From Paenibacillus albus (GTDB lineage Bacteria > Bacillota > Bacilli > Paenibacillales > Paenibacillaceae), in contig NZ_CP034437.1 in assembly GCF_003952225.1 (NCBI RefSeq), positions 2,184,501-2,248,500 on the forward strand: a DNA stretch of 64,000 nt, read 5' to 3'. Shown here piece after piece: positions 8,368 to 17,274 of the stretch (position 1 is its first letter; the number at the start of each line of letters is the position of its first letter). The notes beneath the pieces were generated by a model. That model had not been told where the DNA came from, searched no databases, and worked only from the letters and a program-made list of their open reading frames with translations. The position numbers and the translations under genes are program-made.

Positions 8368-8716
8368 ATTTTTTCTTGCTCAGCCAGCTGGCGAGATCTT
8401 CGATTTCCGCTGCAGAGAGCCTGCTCTCGAATGCGGGCATGCCGCCTCCCCCGTCCTTAATCTGCTTGGTGATTTCGTCCTTCGTCATTCTTTTGCCTAC
8501 TTCCGTCAAATTCGTTGAAGCACCCATACGACCCTGCAGATTGGTGCCGTGGCACGAAATGCAATTGGATTTAAATACCTTGGGCACACCAGCAGCAGCC
8601 GTTTGGACCGAAGAGGACGAGTCGCAGCCGCTCAGAAGCGCTGCCGCAAACACGGCGGGAAGCAGGGAAAAACCCCATTTTGCTGATAATCTCAGATATG
8701 TAGAGTGGTTCTGCAT
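8366..8716 (-). CDS. Lipoprotein c-type cytochrome (cytochrome c-551/CccB-like)
   Basis: About 116 residues. The N-terminus has a basic start, a hydrophobic stretch and a lipobox LLSGC, so it is predicted to be a membrane-anchored lipoprotein outside the cytoplasmic membrane. A Ser/Gln linker is followed by a monohaem domain with CISCHG (CXXCH) and a distal Met in GGGMPAF. The size fits cytochrome c-551 of Bacillales, an electron carrier to terminal oxidases. ATG 8716 is chosen because AGGAGG lies eleven bases upstream; the ATG at 8740 lacks a binding site. The gene is convergent with the YjzC-like gene. Confidence 0.9.
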   Translation of the reverse strand: MQNHSTYLRLSAKWGFSLLPAVFAAALLSGCDSSSSVQTAAAGVPKVFKSNCISCHGTNLQGRMGASTNLTEVGKRMTKDEITKQIKDGGGGMPAFESRLSAAEIEDLASWLSKKK

Positions 8717-8866
8717 GATCAAGCGAGCCTCCTGTTGCATCTATATATTCAGTATAGGTCGCCTGGCAAGCTGGATGCAACTGTGCGACATAAGCACAGT
8801 CATGAGGTATAATAGAACGTATTGCCGTACTATCAAAAGGCTGCAAAATGGGAGATTGGCATCAGC

Positions 8867-9724
8867 ATGAAGCTCACGTTTAAGACAATTCTACAAAATT
8901 ATTTTCACCGGTTCCATGCCGATGTATCCATGGCTGCGTATTCAGTGACAACGAAAGGTTGGCAGTCTGAGCAGCCGACGGAGTTCTACCGGCTCTGGTA
9001 CATTATGGAGGGTGAAGGAAGACTTCAAATCAAAGACCAGTACTACGAGTTGAAGCCGGGGCGACTGTTACTGCTGCCACCTGGGGCACAACAGCTTTTC
9101 GGTCCGAGTGAGGGGAATTTCGTTAGCTTGTACTGGTGTAATTTCCGTGCGCCGATTGGTGATATGGAATTGTTCGATATTTTGAATTTGAAGGTAAGTA
9201 TTGCGCTGAACGAGCAGGAGCAGGAGCATGTTGTGTCCCTGTTCAAGCATCTCATTGGAGCCTATCAATCCGTGACGCTGACGCGCGGTTTGCGTGTGAG
9301 GGCGGCGCTGTTTGAGATGATGGCTTATTTTCTGGAGTACAGCGGCTTTAATGAAGAGAAATTTCTCGAGATTGAGCCGATCGCGAAGATTGATCATGTG
9401 CTGGAATATATTGAAGAGCATCTTCACGAGCAGATTTCGGTGGACGAGCTAGCGAAGCTCGCTTTTTTGCATCCGAATTATTTTATCGGCTACTTCAAGA
9501 ACATTGTCGGCTACGCGCCAACGCAATATATTAATATCCGCAAAATGGAGCGTGCAAAGTCGCTGCTAGAGGATGTGGACGTTCAAATCGCGGAGGTTGC
9601 CAGTCAAATTGGACTTCAGAATCACTACTTGTCCAGGCTGTTCAAGCAGTATACGGGGCTGACGCCAAAGCGATACCGACAAATTTATGTGTATAACATT
9701 GAACATAACAACAATAGCAAATAG
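8867..9724 (+). CDS. AraC-family transcriptional regulator with cupin-type sensor domain
   Basis: About 285 residues. The N-terminal half is a cupin-like ligand domain (LWYIMEGEGRLQIKD..., ELKPGRLLLLPPGAQQLF). The C-terminal 100 residues hold two helix-turn-helix motifs: VDELAKLAFLHPNYFIGYFK and VQIAEVASQIGLQNHYLSRLFK, ending in the AraC signature GLTPKRYRQ. Such regulators usually control sugar-utilisation genes, but no target is adjacent. ATG 8867 follows GGGAGA at eleven bases; the frame extends to 8822 without a usable site. A mutY gene follows 60 bp later. Confidence 0.9.
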   Translation: MKLTFKTILQNYFHRFHADVSMAAYSVTTKGWQSEQPTEFYRLWYIMEGEGRLQIKDQYYELKPGRLLLLPPGAQQLFGPSEGNFVSLYWCNFRAPIGDMELFDILNLKVSIALNEQEQEHVVSLFKHLIGAYQSVTLTRGLRVRAALFEMMAYFLEYSGFNEEKFLEIEPIAKIDHVLEYIEEHLHEQISVDELAKLAFLHPNYFIGYFKNIVGYAPTQYINIRKMERAKSLLEDVDVQIAEVASQIGLQNHYLSRLFKQYTGLTPKRYRQIYVYNIEHNNNSK

Positions 9725-9784
9725 GATTACACGATCAAAATGGAACATGGATGAATGTAAGGTTTGAGAGGGGAAGAGCAGGCA

Positions 9785-11083
9785 ATGACGACAGAAGCAG
9801 CCCGTTATTTCAGCAGAGAGCTGCTGAGCTGGTATTTGGAAATTCGAAGGGATCTCCCGTGGCGGCAAAATCGTGATCCATACCGGGTATGGGTATCGGA
9901 AATCATGCTGCAGCAGACACGAGTGGACACGGTGATTCCGTTCTACGAGCGGTTCATGGAGAAGTTCCCGACTGCGGCCGCGCTTGCGGAAGCGCCGGAA
10001 GCGGAGGTACTCAAGAGCTGGGAGGGCCTTGGCTATTATTCGCGGGCTCGCAATTTGCAGGCTGGCGCGCGGGAAGTGGTGAGCCTTCACGGCGGCGTTG
10101 TGCCGGACGATAAAGAAGCCGTCGCGTCGCTGCGCGGCGTCGGTCCTTATACGACCGGGGCGATTATGAGCATCGCCTTTAATCGGCCGGAGCCAGCGGT
10201 GGACGGCAATGTGATGCGCGTATTGTCGCGGTATTTCTGCCTCGAGGAGGATATCGCGAAGCCGGCGACTCGCGTTGGTATTGAGAAGCTTGCCGCATCG
10301 CTCATCCCGGAGGGATCCGCGGGCGACTTCAATCAAGCGCTCATGGAGCTCGGCGCGCTTGTGTGTACGCCAAAGTCACCGGGCTGTCTTACTTGCCCGG
10401 TGCTGCAGCACTGCGAAGGCAGGATGGCTGGCAAGGAGCACATCCTGCCGATTAAGACGAAGGCCAAGCCGCCGCGGCCGGAGACGCGGCTTGCCGCAAT
10501 CATTACGGGCAGCGGCGAGCACGCTGGCCGGATTCTTGTGCGCCAGCGGCCGGAGAGCGGCCTGCTCGCGCAGATGTGGGAGCTGCCGCATGTGCTGTTC
10601 GCCCCGGGGGGCGACAGCACCGGCAGCACGGCGGCGAAGCGGCGCGGACGCGGCGCCGCCGCCAAAGCGGCAGCTGCTGCGGCGGCGGAAACGGCCGCAG
10701 GCGCCGCGCCGAGCGCGCTCGAGCAGCACGCGCGGCAGGCGGAATATATGAGCCGCGCGCTGTCGGCGGAGGAAGGCCTGCTCGTGCGGCCGACGAGCTG
10801 GTGGGGCGAGATGGAACATGTGTTCAGCCACATCATTTGGGATGTGCAGGTGTTCCGAGCTGAGTTCGGCTTCTGGGTGCAATCCGCTGCGAAGCAGGAA
10901 GCTGTCACGTTAGCGGGAGCCGCCGCGGAATCGGCTGTCTTCTATGAAGCTAGCAGTGCTGCCGCTGAGAGTCAGGCGCTGCCAGCCAATTACCGCTGGA
11001 TCGGTCCGGAGCATATGAAAGAGCTGGCGTTTCCGAATGTGTTCGTACGTATTTTACGGGATTACTGGAACGAGCTGGACTAA
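9785..11083 (+). CDS. mutY: A/G-specific adenine glycosylase
   Basis: A 432-residue protein. The HhH-GPD domain contains LPWRQNRDPYRVWVSEIMLQQT (catalytic Glu), the hairpin LRGVGPYTTGA and VDGNVMRV (catalytic Asp). Four cysteines in C-x6-C-x2-C-x5-C (CTPKSPGCLTCPVLQHC) bind the 4Fe-4S cluster. It excises adenine opposite 8-oxoguanine. The C-terminal NUDIX-like domain (RILVRQRPESGLLAQMWELPH) is interrupted by an Ala/Arg-rich low-complexity insert at about 275-320, coded by very GC-rich DNA (10615-10740), and by a second Ala-rich patch near 380-400. ATG 9785 is preferred over the upstream in-frame start at 9764 because GAGGGGAA lies ten bases before it. Confidence 0.93.
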   Translation: MTTEAARYFSRELLSWYLEIRRDLPWRQNRDPYRVWVSEIMLQQTRVDTVIPFYERFMEKFPTAAALAEAPEAEVLKSWEGLGYYSRARNLQAGAREVVSLHGGVVPDDKEAVASLRGVGPYTTGAIMSIAFNRPEPAVDGNVMRVLSRYFCLEEDIAKPATRVGIEKLAASLIPEGSAGDFNQALMELGALVCTPKSPGCLTCPVLQHCEGRMAGKEHILPIKTKAKPPRPETRLAAIITGSGEHAGRILVRQRPESGLLAQMWELPHVLFAPGGDSTGSTAAKRRGRGAAAKAAAAAAAETAAGAAPSALEQHARQAEYMSRALSAEEGLLVRPTSWWGEMEHVFSHIIWDVQVFRAEFGFWVQSAAKQEAVTLAGAAAESAVFYEASSAAAESQALPANYRWIGPEHMKELAFPNVFVRILRDYWNELD

Positions 11084-11184
11084 TTTGAATTGCTTTTATA
11101 ATCGTGATCGTTCTACAATGGGTTATAGCAAAGTCAGGGTAATCAATCAATCGCAAGTGATAGAAACCAAGGAGGCTGCTTAAC

Positions 11185-11817
11185 TTGAGTCAAATGCTGG
11201 AACGATTACAGCAAGAGAAGATTGTTGCGATATTCCGTTTTATTGAGGATCAATACGCGGATCAAGCTGCACAGGCGCTGCTGGACGGCGGCATCTCGCT
11301 TATGGAGATTACGATGAACACTGAAGGCGCTACAACGATGATCAGTCGCTGGCGCGAGAAGTTCGGCGACCAAGCCGGTATTGGCGCGGGTACGGTGCTA
11401 GATCTCGATATGGCGAAGGAAGCGGTAGCCGCAGGCTCGCAGTTTCTAATCTCTCCGAATTTGGATGAATCCGTCGTGGATTATGGCTTGAAGACAGGCG
11501 TGCCGGTATGGCCGGGCGTTATGACGCCAACCGAGATTGTTCGCGCATGGAAAGCGGGAGCGGAATTGGTGAAAATCTTCCCGATGGCTTCGCTCGGTTT
11601 GAAATACCTCACCGAAATTCGCGCGCCGCTTGATAAAATTCCAATGCTCGCTTCTGGCGGCGTCGATCTCGATAACATCACGGATTACTTCAAAGCCGGC
11701 GCATGTGGCGTAGGCATGGGCAGCAAGCTTGTGAACATGGATTGGGTACGCAGTGGCCGCTTCGATTTGTTAACGGAACGTGCACGGAAGTTCGTTGAAG
11801 CAGCGAGTACTCTGTAA
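11185..11817 (+). CDS. eda: 2-keto-3-deoxy-6-phosphogluconate / 4-hydroxy-2-oxoglutarate aldolase
   Basis: A 210-residue TIM-barrel class I aldolase. Family blocks are EITMNTEGA, GIGAGTVLD, FLISPNLD and the Schiff-base lysine in ELVKIFPM, then ASGGVDLDN. It cleaves KDPG or 4-hydroxy-2-oxoglutarate to pyruvate plus G3P or glyoxylate. No other Entner-Doudoroff gene is nearby, so it may act in sugar-acid catabolism. TTG 11185 is supported by AAGGAGG eight bases upstream. A very strong terminator follows, so this is a single-gene transcript. Confidence 0.92.
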   Translation: MSQMLERLQQEKIVAIFRFIEDQYADQAAQALLDGGISLMEITMNTEGATTMISRWREKFGDQAGIGAGTVLDLDMAKEAVAAGSQFLISPNLDESVVDYGLKTGVPVWPGVMTPTEIVRAWKAGAELVKIFPMASLGLKYLTEIRAPLDKIPMLASGGVDLDNITDYFKAGACGVGMGSKLVNMDWVRSGRFDLLTERARKFVEAASTL

Positions 11818-11847
11818 CGATAGAATGAAAATAGGGATTAATGATAG

Positions 11848-11886
11848 AAACCGCCTTGAAGCAGCAGTGCTTCGAGGCGGTTTTTC
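11848..11886 (+). terminator. Strong intrinsic terminator after eda
   Basis: A 16-bp stem (11848-11863 with 11868-11883, one T-G pair) has a GCAG loop and a T-run. Confidence 0.9.
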
Positions 11887-11916
11887 TATTGGAATCATCC
11901 CTATAGAAACAAAGAG

Positions 11917-11937
11917 GCCTGCGGCATATCCGCAGGC
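11917..11937. other. Isolated GC-rich hairpin in a gene-poor gap
   Basis: A perfect 8-bp inverted repeat GCCTGCGG/CCGCAGGC with a 5-base loop. It lacks a T-run on the plus strand; on the minus strand a moderately T-rich stretch follows, so it may terminate minus transcripts. The rest of 11940-12125 is AT-rich and I see nothing else in it. Confidence 0.5.
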
Positions 11938-12125
11938 ACAAGAGAGAAAATATATAATAAAGGGGGGTCATGTGTTTAGTATAGAGACGTAATATGAAAG
12001 GAACATGAAATGAATATTACAATTCCATTACAAAGGAAAAATTTAGAATTCCTTTAGGTTGGGATTGGTGGTGTGATTTTTCATCTATAGCTGTAAACGT
12101 TTCATCATAAGCTGTAAATATTGTT

Positions 12126-12233
12126 TCAAGAAACTGTATATTCATTTAAGTGTATATTTATGCGCAAGTACCGAAGGCAGAAGAGCACATTATCGATTCG
12201 TACCTGTAGAGTGGTGGTACGATCCTTAGTCAT
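12126..12233 (-). CDS. Small ORF (35 residues) with a strong ribosome binding site
   Basis: An ATG at 12233 is preceded by AGGAGGGAG at eight to nine bases, one of the best SD sequences in this region. The 35-residue product has a hydrophilic start (MTKDRTTTLQVRIDN), then a moderately hydrophobic stretch with one Cys and several Leu. It lies downstream of the MFS exporter on the same strand, within an otherwise empty 500-bp gap. I do not recognise it. It may be a genuine small protein or a leader, and the SD is the only coding evidence. Confidence 0.4.
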   Translation of the reverse strand: MTKDRTTTLQVRIDNVLFCLRYLRINIHLNEYTVS

Positions 12234-12319
12234 AGAAGTTGCTCCCTCCTTATTCAATTTTAAGCTACTATGACCATTAAACTTGTTTATCCAACTCCAG
12301 TGGCTTTACGACGGCACAT

Positions 12320-13858
12320 TCAGTGCGATGAGCTGTACTCGCTGCTTTCCACCATAGCGTCAAGTTTTTCGCGGCTCATGAAGAACGCGAAAGCTAGCGC
12401 AAGCACGGATGGGATGATCGCCCACAGGAAGGTATAGGTGATAGAGGAGGATAGCGCGGACACGATTTTGTCCAGCACATCCTTTGGAATTTGCTCTCGG
12501 GTCTCCGGCGTTAGAATCGCGCGCGGATCGCTAAGATCTAGGTTTGCAAGCATTGTTCCGCCGTCTTCAGAGCCAGCAAAAGCATCTTTGATTTTGTTCG
12601 TCATCGCGTGACTTTGAATAATACCGAAAACCGTTATACCTGTAGTCATACCAAGGGAACGTAGGAAGTTCAGTGTGGCGCTCGCCGATCCACGCTCTCG
12701 CGGTGAGAACGAATAAATCGCGGCATTGCCAAGCACGGAGAACGACGCACCGATGCCAATACCCATAATGATCATAAAAACCGTCACGATGAAACGTGAG
12801 GAATCGACGCCAAGTGTTGTTAGAAGCACATTGCCTACGACCAGCACAGCTAGAGTTGGAATCATAAGCGAACGGAACGTAATCTTCGTATTAAGGAAAC
12901 CAGTTCCAGTTGCTGTTACAACGGTACCGAGCATCATTGGCAGCAATACAAGGCCGGCATTCGTTGCATTGCCCCCGAGTACCCCCTGGATAAAGATCGG
13001 AATGAACACGGTAGCTGTCATATAGGCCGCACCGCTGAACATCGCCATTGCATTACTGGTCAAGTACAGCCGCTTACGGAACATATTAAAGCTAATAATT
13101 GGTTCAGCCGCTTTACGCTCGATAAGTACAAAGGAGATCAGCATCACCGAAGAGCCAGCGAACAAGCCTAAGATTCGAGCCGAATCCCAAGCGTAATTCG
13201 GTTTGCCGCCAAGCTCAAGGGCGAACATCAGACAGATGATGCCGGCTACCAATGTGAAAGCGCCACCCCAGTCGATCTTCTGATTGGAATGCTCCACCGA
13301 CTCTTTATAGAAAAATGCAATCATGACGAACGCGATCAGGCCAAGTGGGAGGTTGATGTAGAATATCCACTTCCAGTTGATATAGTCTGTAATATAAGCA
13401 CCGAGCATCGGACCGAATATACTCGACATGCCGAAGACGGAACCGAATAGACCACCAAGCTTGCCACGGCTTTCAAGAGGTACAGCGTCGTACATAATGG
13501 TGAATGCGATAGGCACAAGCGCGCCGCCACCAATCCCTTGAATCGCGCGATAAATGCTAAGCTCAGTAATCGAATCCGCCGTACCGCAGAGGATGGACCC
13601 GATTATAAAAGTAATAATCCCAAATATAAAGAACTTCTTCCTACCATACATATCGGATAGCTTGCCGAAAATCGGCATACCCGCCATTTCTGCAACCATA
13701 TAAGCCGAAGTGACCCATACGAATTTATCCATGCCGCCGAGATCATGAACGATCGTGCCCATTGCTGTCGTGACAATCGAATTGTCCATGGATGCCATTA
13801 GAATACCTAACAGCAACCCGGCGATTACAATGCCAACATGTTTCCGCTCTGCCTTCAT
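12320..13858 (-). CDS. MFS drug:H+ antiporter, DHA2 (EmrB/QacA, 14-TM) family
   Basis: A 512-residue polytopic membrane protein with about 14 hydrophobic segments. DHA signatures are visible: motif D1-like LLLGILMASMDNSIVTTAM in TM1, motif A GKLSDMYGRKKFFIFG after TM2, and motif C-like GLFGSVFGMSSIFGPMLGAYI in TM5. Such transporters expel drugs, dyes or secondary metabolites. ATG 13858 follows GGAGGGG at ten bases; the frame extends to 13903 without a better site. No TetR/MarR regulator is adjacent. The 226-bp gap upstream to the FMN reductase holds no recognisable gene. Confidence 0.9.
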   Translation of the reverse strand: MKAERKHVGIVIAGLLLGILMASMDNSIVTTAMGTIVHDLGGMDKFVWVTSAYMVAEMAGMPIFGKLSDMYGRKKFFIFGIITFIIGSILCGTADSITELSIYRAIQGIGGGALVPIAFTIMYDAVPLESRGKLGGLFGSVFGMSSIFGPMLGAYITDYINWKWIFYINLPLGLIAFVMIAFFYKESVEHSNQKIDWGGAFTLVAGIICLMFALELGGKPNYAWDSARILGLFAGSSVMLISFVLIERKAAEPIISFNMFRKRLYLTSNAMAMFSGAAYMTATVFIPIFIQGVLGGNATNAGLVLLPMMLGTVVTATGTGFLNTKITFRSLMIPTLAVLVVGNVLLTTLGVDSSRFIVTVFMIIMGIGIGASFSVLGNAAIYSFSPRERGSASATLNFLRSLGMTTGITVFGIIQSHAMTNKIKDAFAGSEDGGTMLANLDLSDPRAILTPETREQIPKDVLDKIVSALSSSITYTFLWAIIPSVLALAFAFFMSREKLDAMVESSEYSSSH

Positions 13859-14084
13859 TGTGTGTAGTCCCCTCCAGTAACATTGTTTGTTGTAGTTCCA
13901 CACTTCACGACCGGCATGCCTTAGAACTCATCCTCACAAGCCGGAACGGTATCGATCCTGACTTGCTTACCACCTTGTAGCTTCGTTAAGCCACCTTCCA
14001 TATATGTAAATTGTTATTAGTCTCCAAAAAGCATTCCGGCCTCATAAATCGGCAAAATGAGTAATCATCGCAACTTCACCTTCT

Positions 14085-14642
14085 TTAGACAACAGTCCCC
14101 GTAGCAACAAGCAGTGTCAGCGCGAGGAACGAGTCAAGCACTCGGTGGATACGGTCATCGATTTCTTGTCCAATTTCATTAAGATTCCGCCCGGTTTCGA
14201 ACCATTCGCGTTGCGCACCGCCAATCGACAACCACTCCGGGGCGTTGATACCATGCAAATTGCGGACAGTCGATTGCAACTGCATCAGCGAGCTTACGCC
14301 GACCGCGCCGCCGGCAGAGCTGACAGAAAGCACCGGCTTACCGCCGAAATAGGTCTGTCCGAGATGATCGAGCGCATTTTTTAATACGCCGCTCATTCCT
14401 CCGTGGTATTCGGGTGAAGCGAGAATAACAGCATCGGCTTTGAGCAACAAGCGCTTCAGCTCGCTCAGTCCGCTATGACCGTCTTCCGATTCATCAGGGG
14501 AATAAAAAGGAAGAGGATTGCGATACAAGTCGAACAGAGCGGGCGAATGCCCCTTCTGCTCGATGAGGCGTTCGATATATTCGACGAGCCGTGTACTGGT
14601 CGATGATTTGCGGTTGCTGCCTGCGATAATGACGATTTTCAT
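14085..14642 (-). CDS. NADPH-dependent FMN reductase family flavoprotein
   Basis: A 185-residue flavodoxin-fold protein. The N-terminal phosphate-binding loop is IIAGSNRKSSTSTRL and the second FMN-contacting block is ASPEYHGGMSGVLKNALDHL. These define the NADPH-dependent FMN reductase/azoreductase (YhdA, SsuE-like) family. It reduces FMN or quinone/azo substrates using NADPH in the cytosol. ATG 14642 has AGGAAGG at ten bases, better than the TTG at 14651. The last ten residues (LLVATGTVV) look untypical and may not be conserved. It is monocistronic on the minus strand. Confidence 0.88.
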   Translation of the reverse strand: MKIVIIAGSNRKSSTSTRLVEYIERLIEQKGHSPALFDLYRNPLPFYSPDESEDGHSGLSELKRLLLKADAVILASPEYHGGMSGVLKNALDHLGQTYFGGKPVLSVSSAGGAVGVSSLMQLQSTVRNLHGINAPEWLSIGGAQREWFETGRNLNEIGQEIDDRIHRVLDSFLALTLLVATGTVV

Positions 14643-14743
14643 AGAATTCAATCCTTCCTGACGGTTGATTTGCTTTCGATGAGTTCATCTTACAGCAGAG
14701 TGTGTCACCTTGACGTCATCCAAAAGATTGATGCCAACAACAC

Positions 14744-14771
14744 AAAAAGTTCAGCCTTTCGGCTGAACTTT
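14744..14771 (-). terminator. Terminator of the two-component operon
   Basis: A perfect 11-bp stem AAAGTTCAGCC/GGCTGAACTTT with a four-base loop. On the minus strand it is followed by TT after the stem, giving TTTTT. It lies 30 bp past the response regulator stop. Confidence 0.85.
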
Positions 14772-14799
14772 ACTACAACTTTAGTCGGAGTAAAATGGC

Positions 14800-15480
14800 T
14801 TATTCCCCGAGTCCTTGTTTAACTGCGTAGATGGCGGCCTGCGTCCGGTCGGTTAAGCCGAGCTTGTCGAACAGGTGACTGACGTGAGTCTTGACCGTCT
14901 TCTCAGTAATGAAGAGGGCTTCACCGATTTCTTTATTGCTTCGTCCACGTGCGATAAGCTGAAGTACCTCCTGCTCTTTGCGTGTCAGTCGCTCTTTACG
15001 TGCCCCAGCCGATGTCGACGATACTTTCGCCATGTGGGTCTCGGCGGTGGATAGCTCTGGTGAGGAGACTAGTTTCATGAGCAGACCTGCAGCCTCCGAG
15101 TGCAGCTCGACCTTTCCTTCGTACACTCGCTTAATTGCTTGTACGAGTTCGTCCGGCTCGATTTCTTTAAGCAGATAGCCCTTTGCACCTGCTCGAATCG
15201 CGGGGAGCACATGATCTTGATCGGAAAATGATGTAAGAACAATGATTTTGATCTCGGGCTGGGAAAGTTGAAGCATCTTCGTCGTTTCGATACCGTTTAA
15301 CACTGGCATGTTCAGATCCATGAGGATGACGTCTGGACGGAGCTCGGCTGCCTTGTCGATCGTTTCTCGTCCGTTAGCGGCTTCACCTACCAGCTCAATA
15401 TCGGGCTGAGTTGCCAAAAATACTTGTAAGCCTTTGCGGACCATCGCATGATCGTCAGCCAGCAGTAGTTTAATTGCCAT
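14800..15480 (-). CDS. NarL/LuxR-family response regulator
   Basis: A 226-residue protein. The receiver domain (1-120) shows the acidic pair DD in LLADDHAMVRKGL, the phospho-accepting Asp in PDVILMDLNMP, and Lys in GYLLKEI. After an Ala/Ser/Thr linker, the LuxR-type HTH (LTRKEQEVLQLIARGRSNKEIGEALF...) lies at about 160-220. It is the partner of the GAF histidine kinase 22 bp upstream on the same strand, whose HisKA_3 domain is of the matching class. AGGAAG stands about nine bases before the ATG. Targets are unknown. Confidence 0.93.
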   Translation of the reverse strand: MAIKLLLADDHAMVRKGLQVFLATQPDIELVGEAANGRETIDKAAELRPDVILMDLNMPVLNGIETTKMLQLSQPEIKIIVLTSFSDQDHVLPAIRAGAKGYLLKEIEPDELVQAIKRVYEGKVELHSEAAGLLMKLVSSPELSTAETHMAKVSSTSAGARKERLTRKEQEVLQLIARGRSNKEIGEALFITEKTVKTHVSHLFDKLGLTDRTQAAIYAVKQGLGE

Positions 15481-15502
15481 GAATGATCACTTCCTATTTA
15501 TT

Positions 15503-17167
15503 CTATTTAAGGTGCAGTGGAATCGTAACTTCTATCGTAGTTCCACCCTTGTTTACGCTTGTGAGCGTAAATCGGCCGCCAAGCGCTTCCGCTCTCTCTC
15601 TCATTATCGACAGCCCGTACGAAGGCGCAGCTTGCGGATGACGCTTAGTCTTCTTGACGCCGCTGCCCTTGTCGGTTATCCGGAGGATCGCTTGCTGTGC
15701 ATCCAACTTGAAGTCGATCGACGCCTCCGCAGATCCGGCATGTTTGTGCACATTGTTTAGCGCCTCCTGCCCGATTCGCCATAGCGCTTCTTCCACATTT
15801 CGCGGCAGCTCACAAATACCGGACACCTGCGTATGAACACGGAGCTCCAGCTTTTCGCCGTATGTCCGAAGCGCCGTGACAAGGCCTGCCTCAAGACCAG
15901 GAGGACGAAGCTGCATTATGAGCGTGCGCATTTCCTTGAGCGCTGTTTGGGAGAGGGATTGAATGTCTCCCATCGGCTGTAGAGCCGCTTCAGACTTGCC
16001 ACTCTTGAGTAAGCTTTCCACGCCTTTGGCCGTCATGGAGAGCGAGAATAGCATTTGGCAGACAGAGTCATGCAAATCACGAGCGAGCCGATTACGCTCT
16101 GCAAGGCGGGCGAGCTCTCTCCGCTGCTCCTCTAACTGAGCGCTTTCGAGTGCCATCGCAATATGGTCAGAGAGTGCCTCCAGCACCTCTTTATCGATTG
16201 TCCGCATAATACGTCCGGCCGCATCATCCCCGACTAACAGCATACTTCGCCGCATTAAACCAGCGCTTGGAATTGGGACGACCTGGGCAGTTGATAGCTT
16301 AGGAGACAACCCCTGCAGCTCGTGACAGTCGGACAGCACTGAAGCCTGATCAGTTGTTGCCGCGACATAGCATCGTTTGCGGTTGGCCTCTCTTAGCCAG
16401 TTTGTTACCGGCAACAGGAGCCGTGTATCCGGCAGAGATGTAGTTCCGTTCGCATAAACTGCTTGCAAGAAAAGCTCGTCATTGACCGTTTCCAGCAGAA
16501 CGACGAACGGCCATTCGAAATGTTCTCCAATCTGCTGCACGACAAGCTCCTTAAGCCGTTCCAATTCCGTGCCGCTACTTACAACCATGCCAATCGATCT
16601 ACTAAAGTTGCCTAGCCGCGCGAACAACTCTGCCCGACGTTGTTCAATTGCATAGAGACGCATCCGGTCGACGGCGCTGCTGATTTGGAATGCGACCGCC
16701 TGCAACAGCGCGAGTTCTTCTTTCAAGAAATGCGATTTGCCAGGCGATGCGACATTCAGAACTCCGAACCGTCGATCACCGGAGCGGAGAGGAACGGTGG
16801 CATGGTGGGTAATCCCCCTCGTGTCACCCCAGCTGAATTTCTCCGCATCTTCCAATCTTTTGCAGTGTAATATATTAACCGCGTTATTTAAGTCATTATC
16901 CCAAAAACGATCCAGACACCAACAAGTACCACAGCGCATCGGAGCTTTATCTTCATGCAGCAGAGCCGCCGGCAGGTTACTATCGGCGATGCATGTATAG
17001 TCCATCCGGTCACCGGTTAGGAAAATCCATCCGGTTTGCAGTCCAGTTAGCTCCAGCAATTTTTCCATCACCGTACTGAGCATGAGTGTCAGATCGTTAG
17101 ACTGGTTCAACGTTTCGGCGATAATCTTAAGTGTAAGTAGCTCTTGTACGTGAGGATCGGTCGTCAT
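15503..17167 (-). CDS. GAF-domain sensor histidine kinase (HisKA_3, NarX/NreB-like class)
   Basis: About 554 residues with no membrane segment, so it is cytosolic. An N-terminal GAF domain (about 20-180) contains a Cys-rich motif RCGTCWCLDRFW, and a further Cys lies about 25 residues on (ILHCKRL). This could bind a metal, haem or Fe-S centre, or sense redox state; that is inference. A second GAF-like region (about 190-350) follows. HisKA_3 has ERNRLARDLHDSVCQ (phospho-His), and HATPase_c has IGQEALNNVHKHA and a GLSIMRERAEALGG box. ATG 17167 is eight bases from AGGGG; ATG 17173 is too close. It is co-transcribed with the response regulator downstream. Confidence 0.9.
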   Translation of the reverse strand: MTTDPHVQELLTLKIIAETLNQSNDLTLMLSTVMEKLLELTGLQTGWIFLTGDRMDYTCIADSNLPAALLHEDKAPMRCGTCWCLDRFWDNDLNNAVNILHCKRLEDAEKFSWGDTRGITHHATVPLRSGDRRFGVLNVASPGKSHFLKEELALLQAVAFQISSAVDRMRLYAIEQRRAELFARLGNFSRSIGMVVSSGTELERLKELVVQQIGEHFEWPFVVLLETVNDELFLQAVYANGTTSLPDTRLLLPVTNWLREANRKRCYVAATTDQASVLSDCHELQGLSPKLSTAQVVPIPSAGLMRRSMLLVGDDAAGRIMRTIDKEVLEALSDHIAMALESAQLEEQRRELARLAERNRLARDLHDSVCQMLFSLSMTAKGVESLLKSGKSEAALQPMGDIQSLSQTALKEMRTLIMQLRPPGLEAGLVTALRTYGEKLELRVHTQVSGICELPRNVEEALWRIGQEALNNVHKHAGSAEASIDFKLDAQQAILRITDKGSGVKKTKRHPQAAPSYGLSIMRERAEALGGRFTLTSVNKGGTTIEVTIPLHLK

Positions 17168-17274
17168 AGTCATTTCCCCTTTTACAGTTAGGTTCGAGAA
17201 GAAGTGGCTAATTTCCTCTAAACAAAAAAAGGCGAAGCTGGCATCAATCTTGCTCTTACATCGGAAATAGATAG

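Noticed and set aside
10333..10908. Minus-strand 191-codon frame within mutY
   Set aside because: Alanine/Ser-rich shadow of the GC-rich mutY insert; no motif or ribosome binding site.
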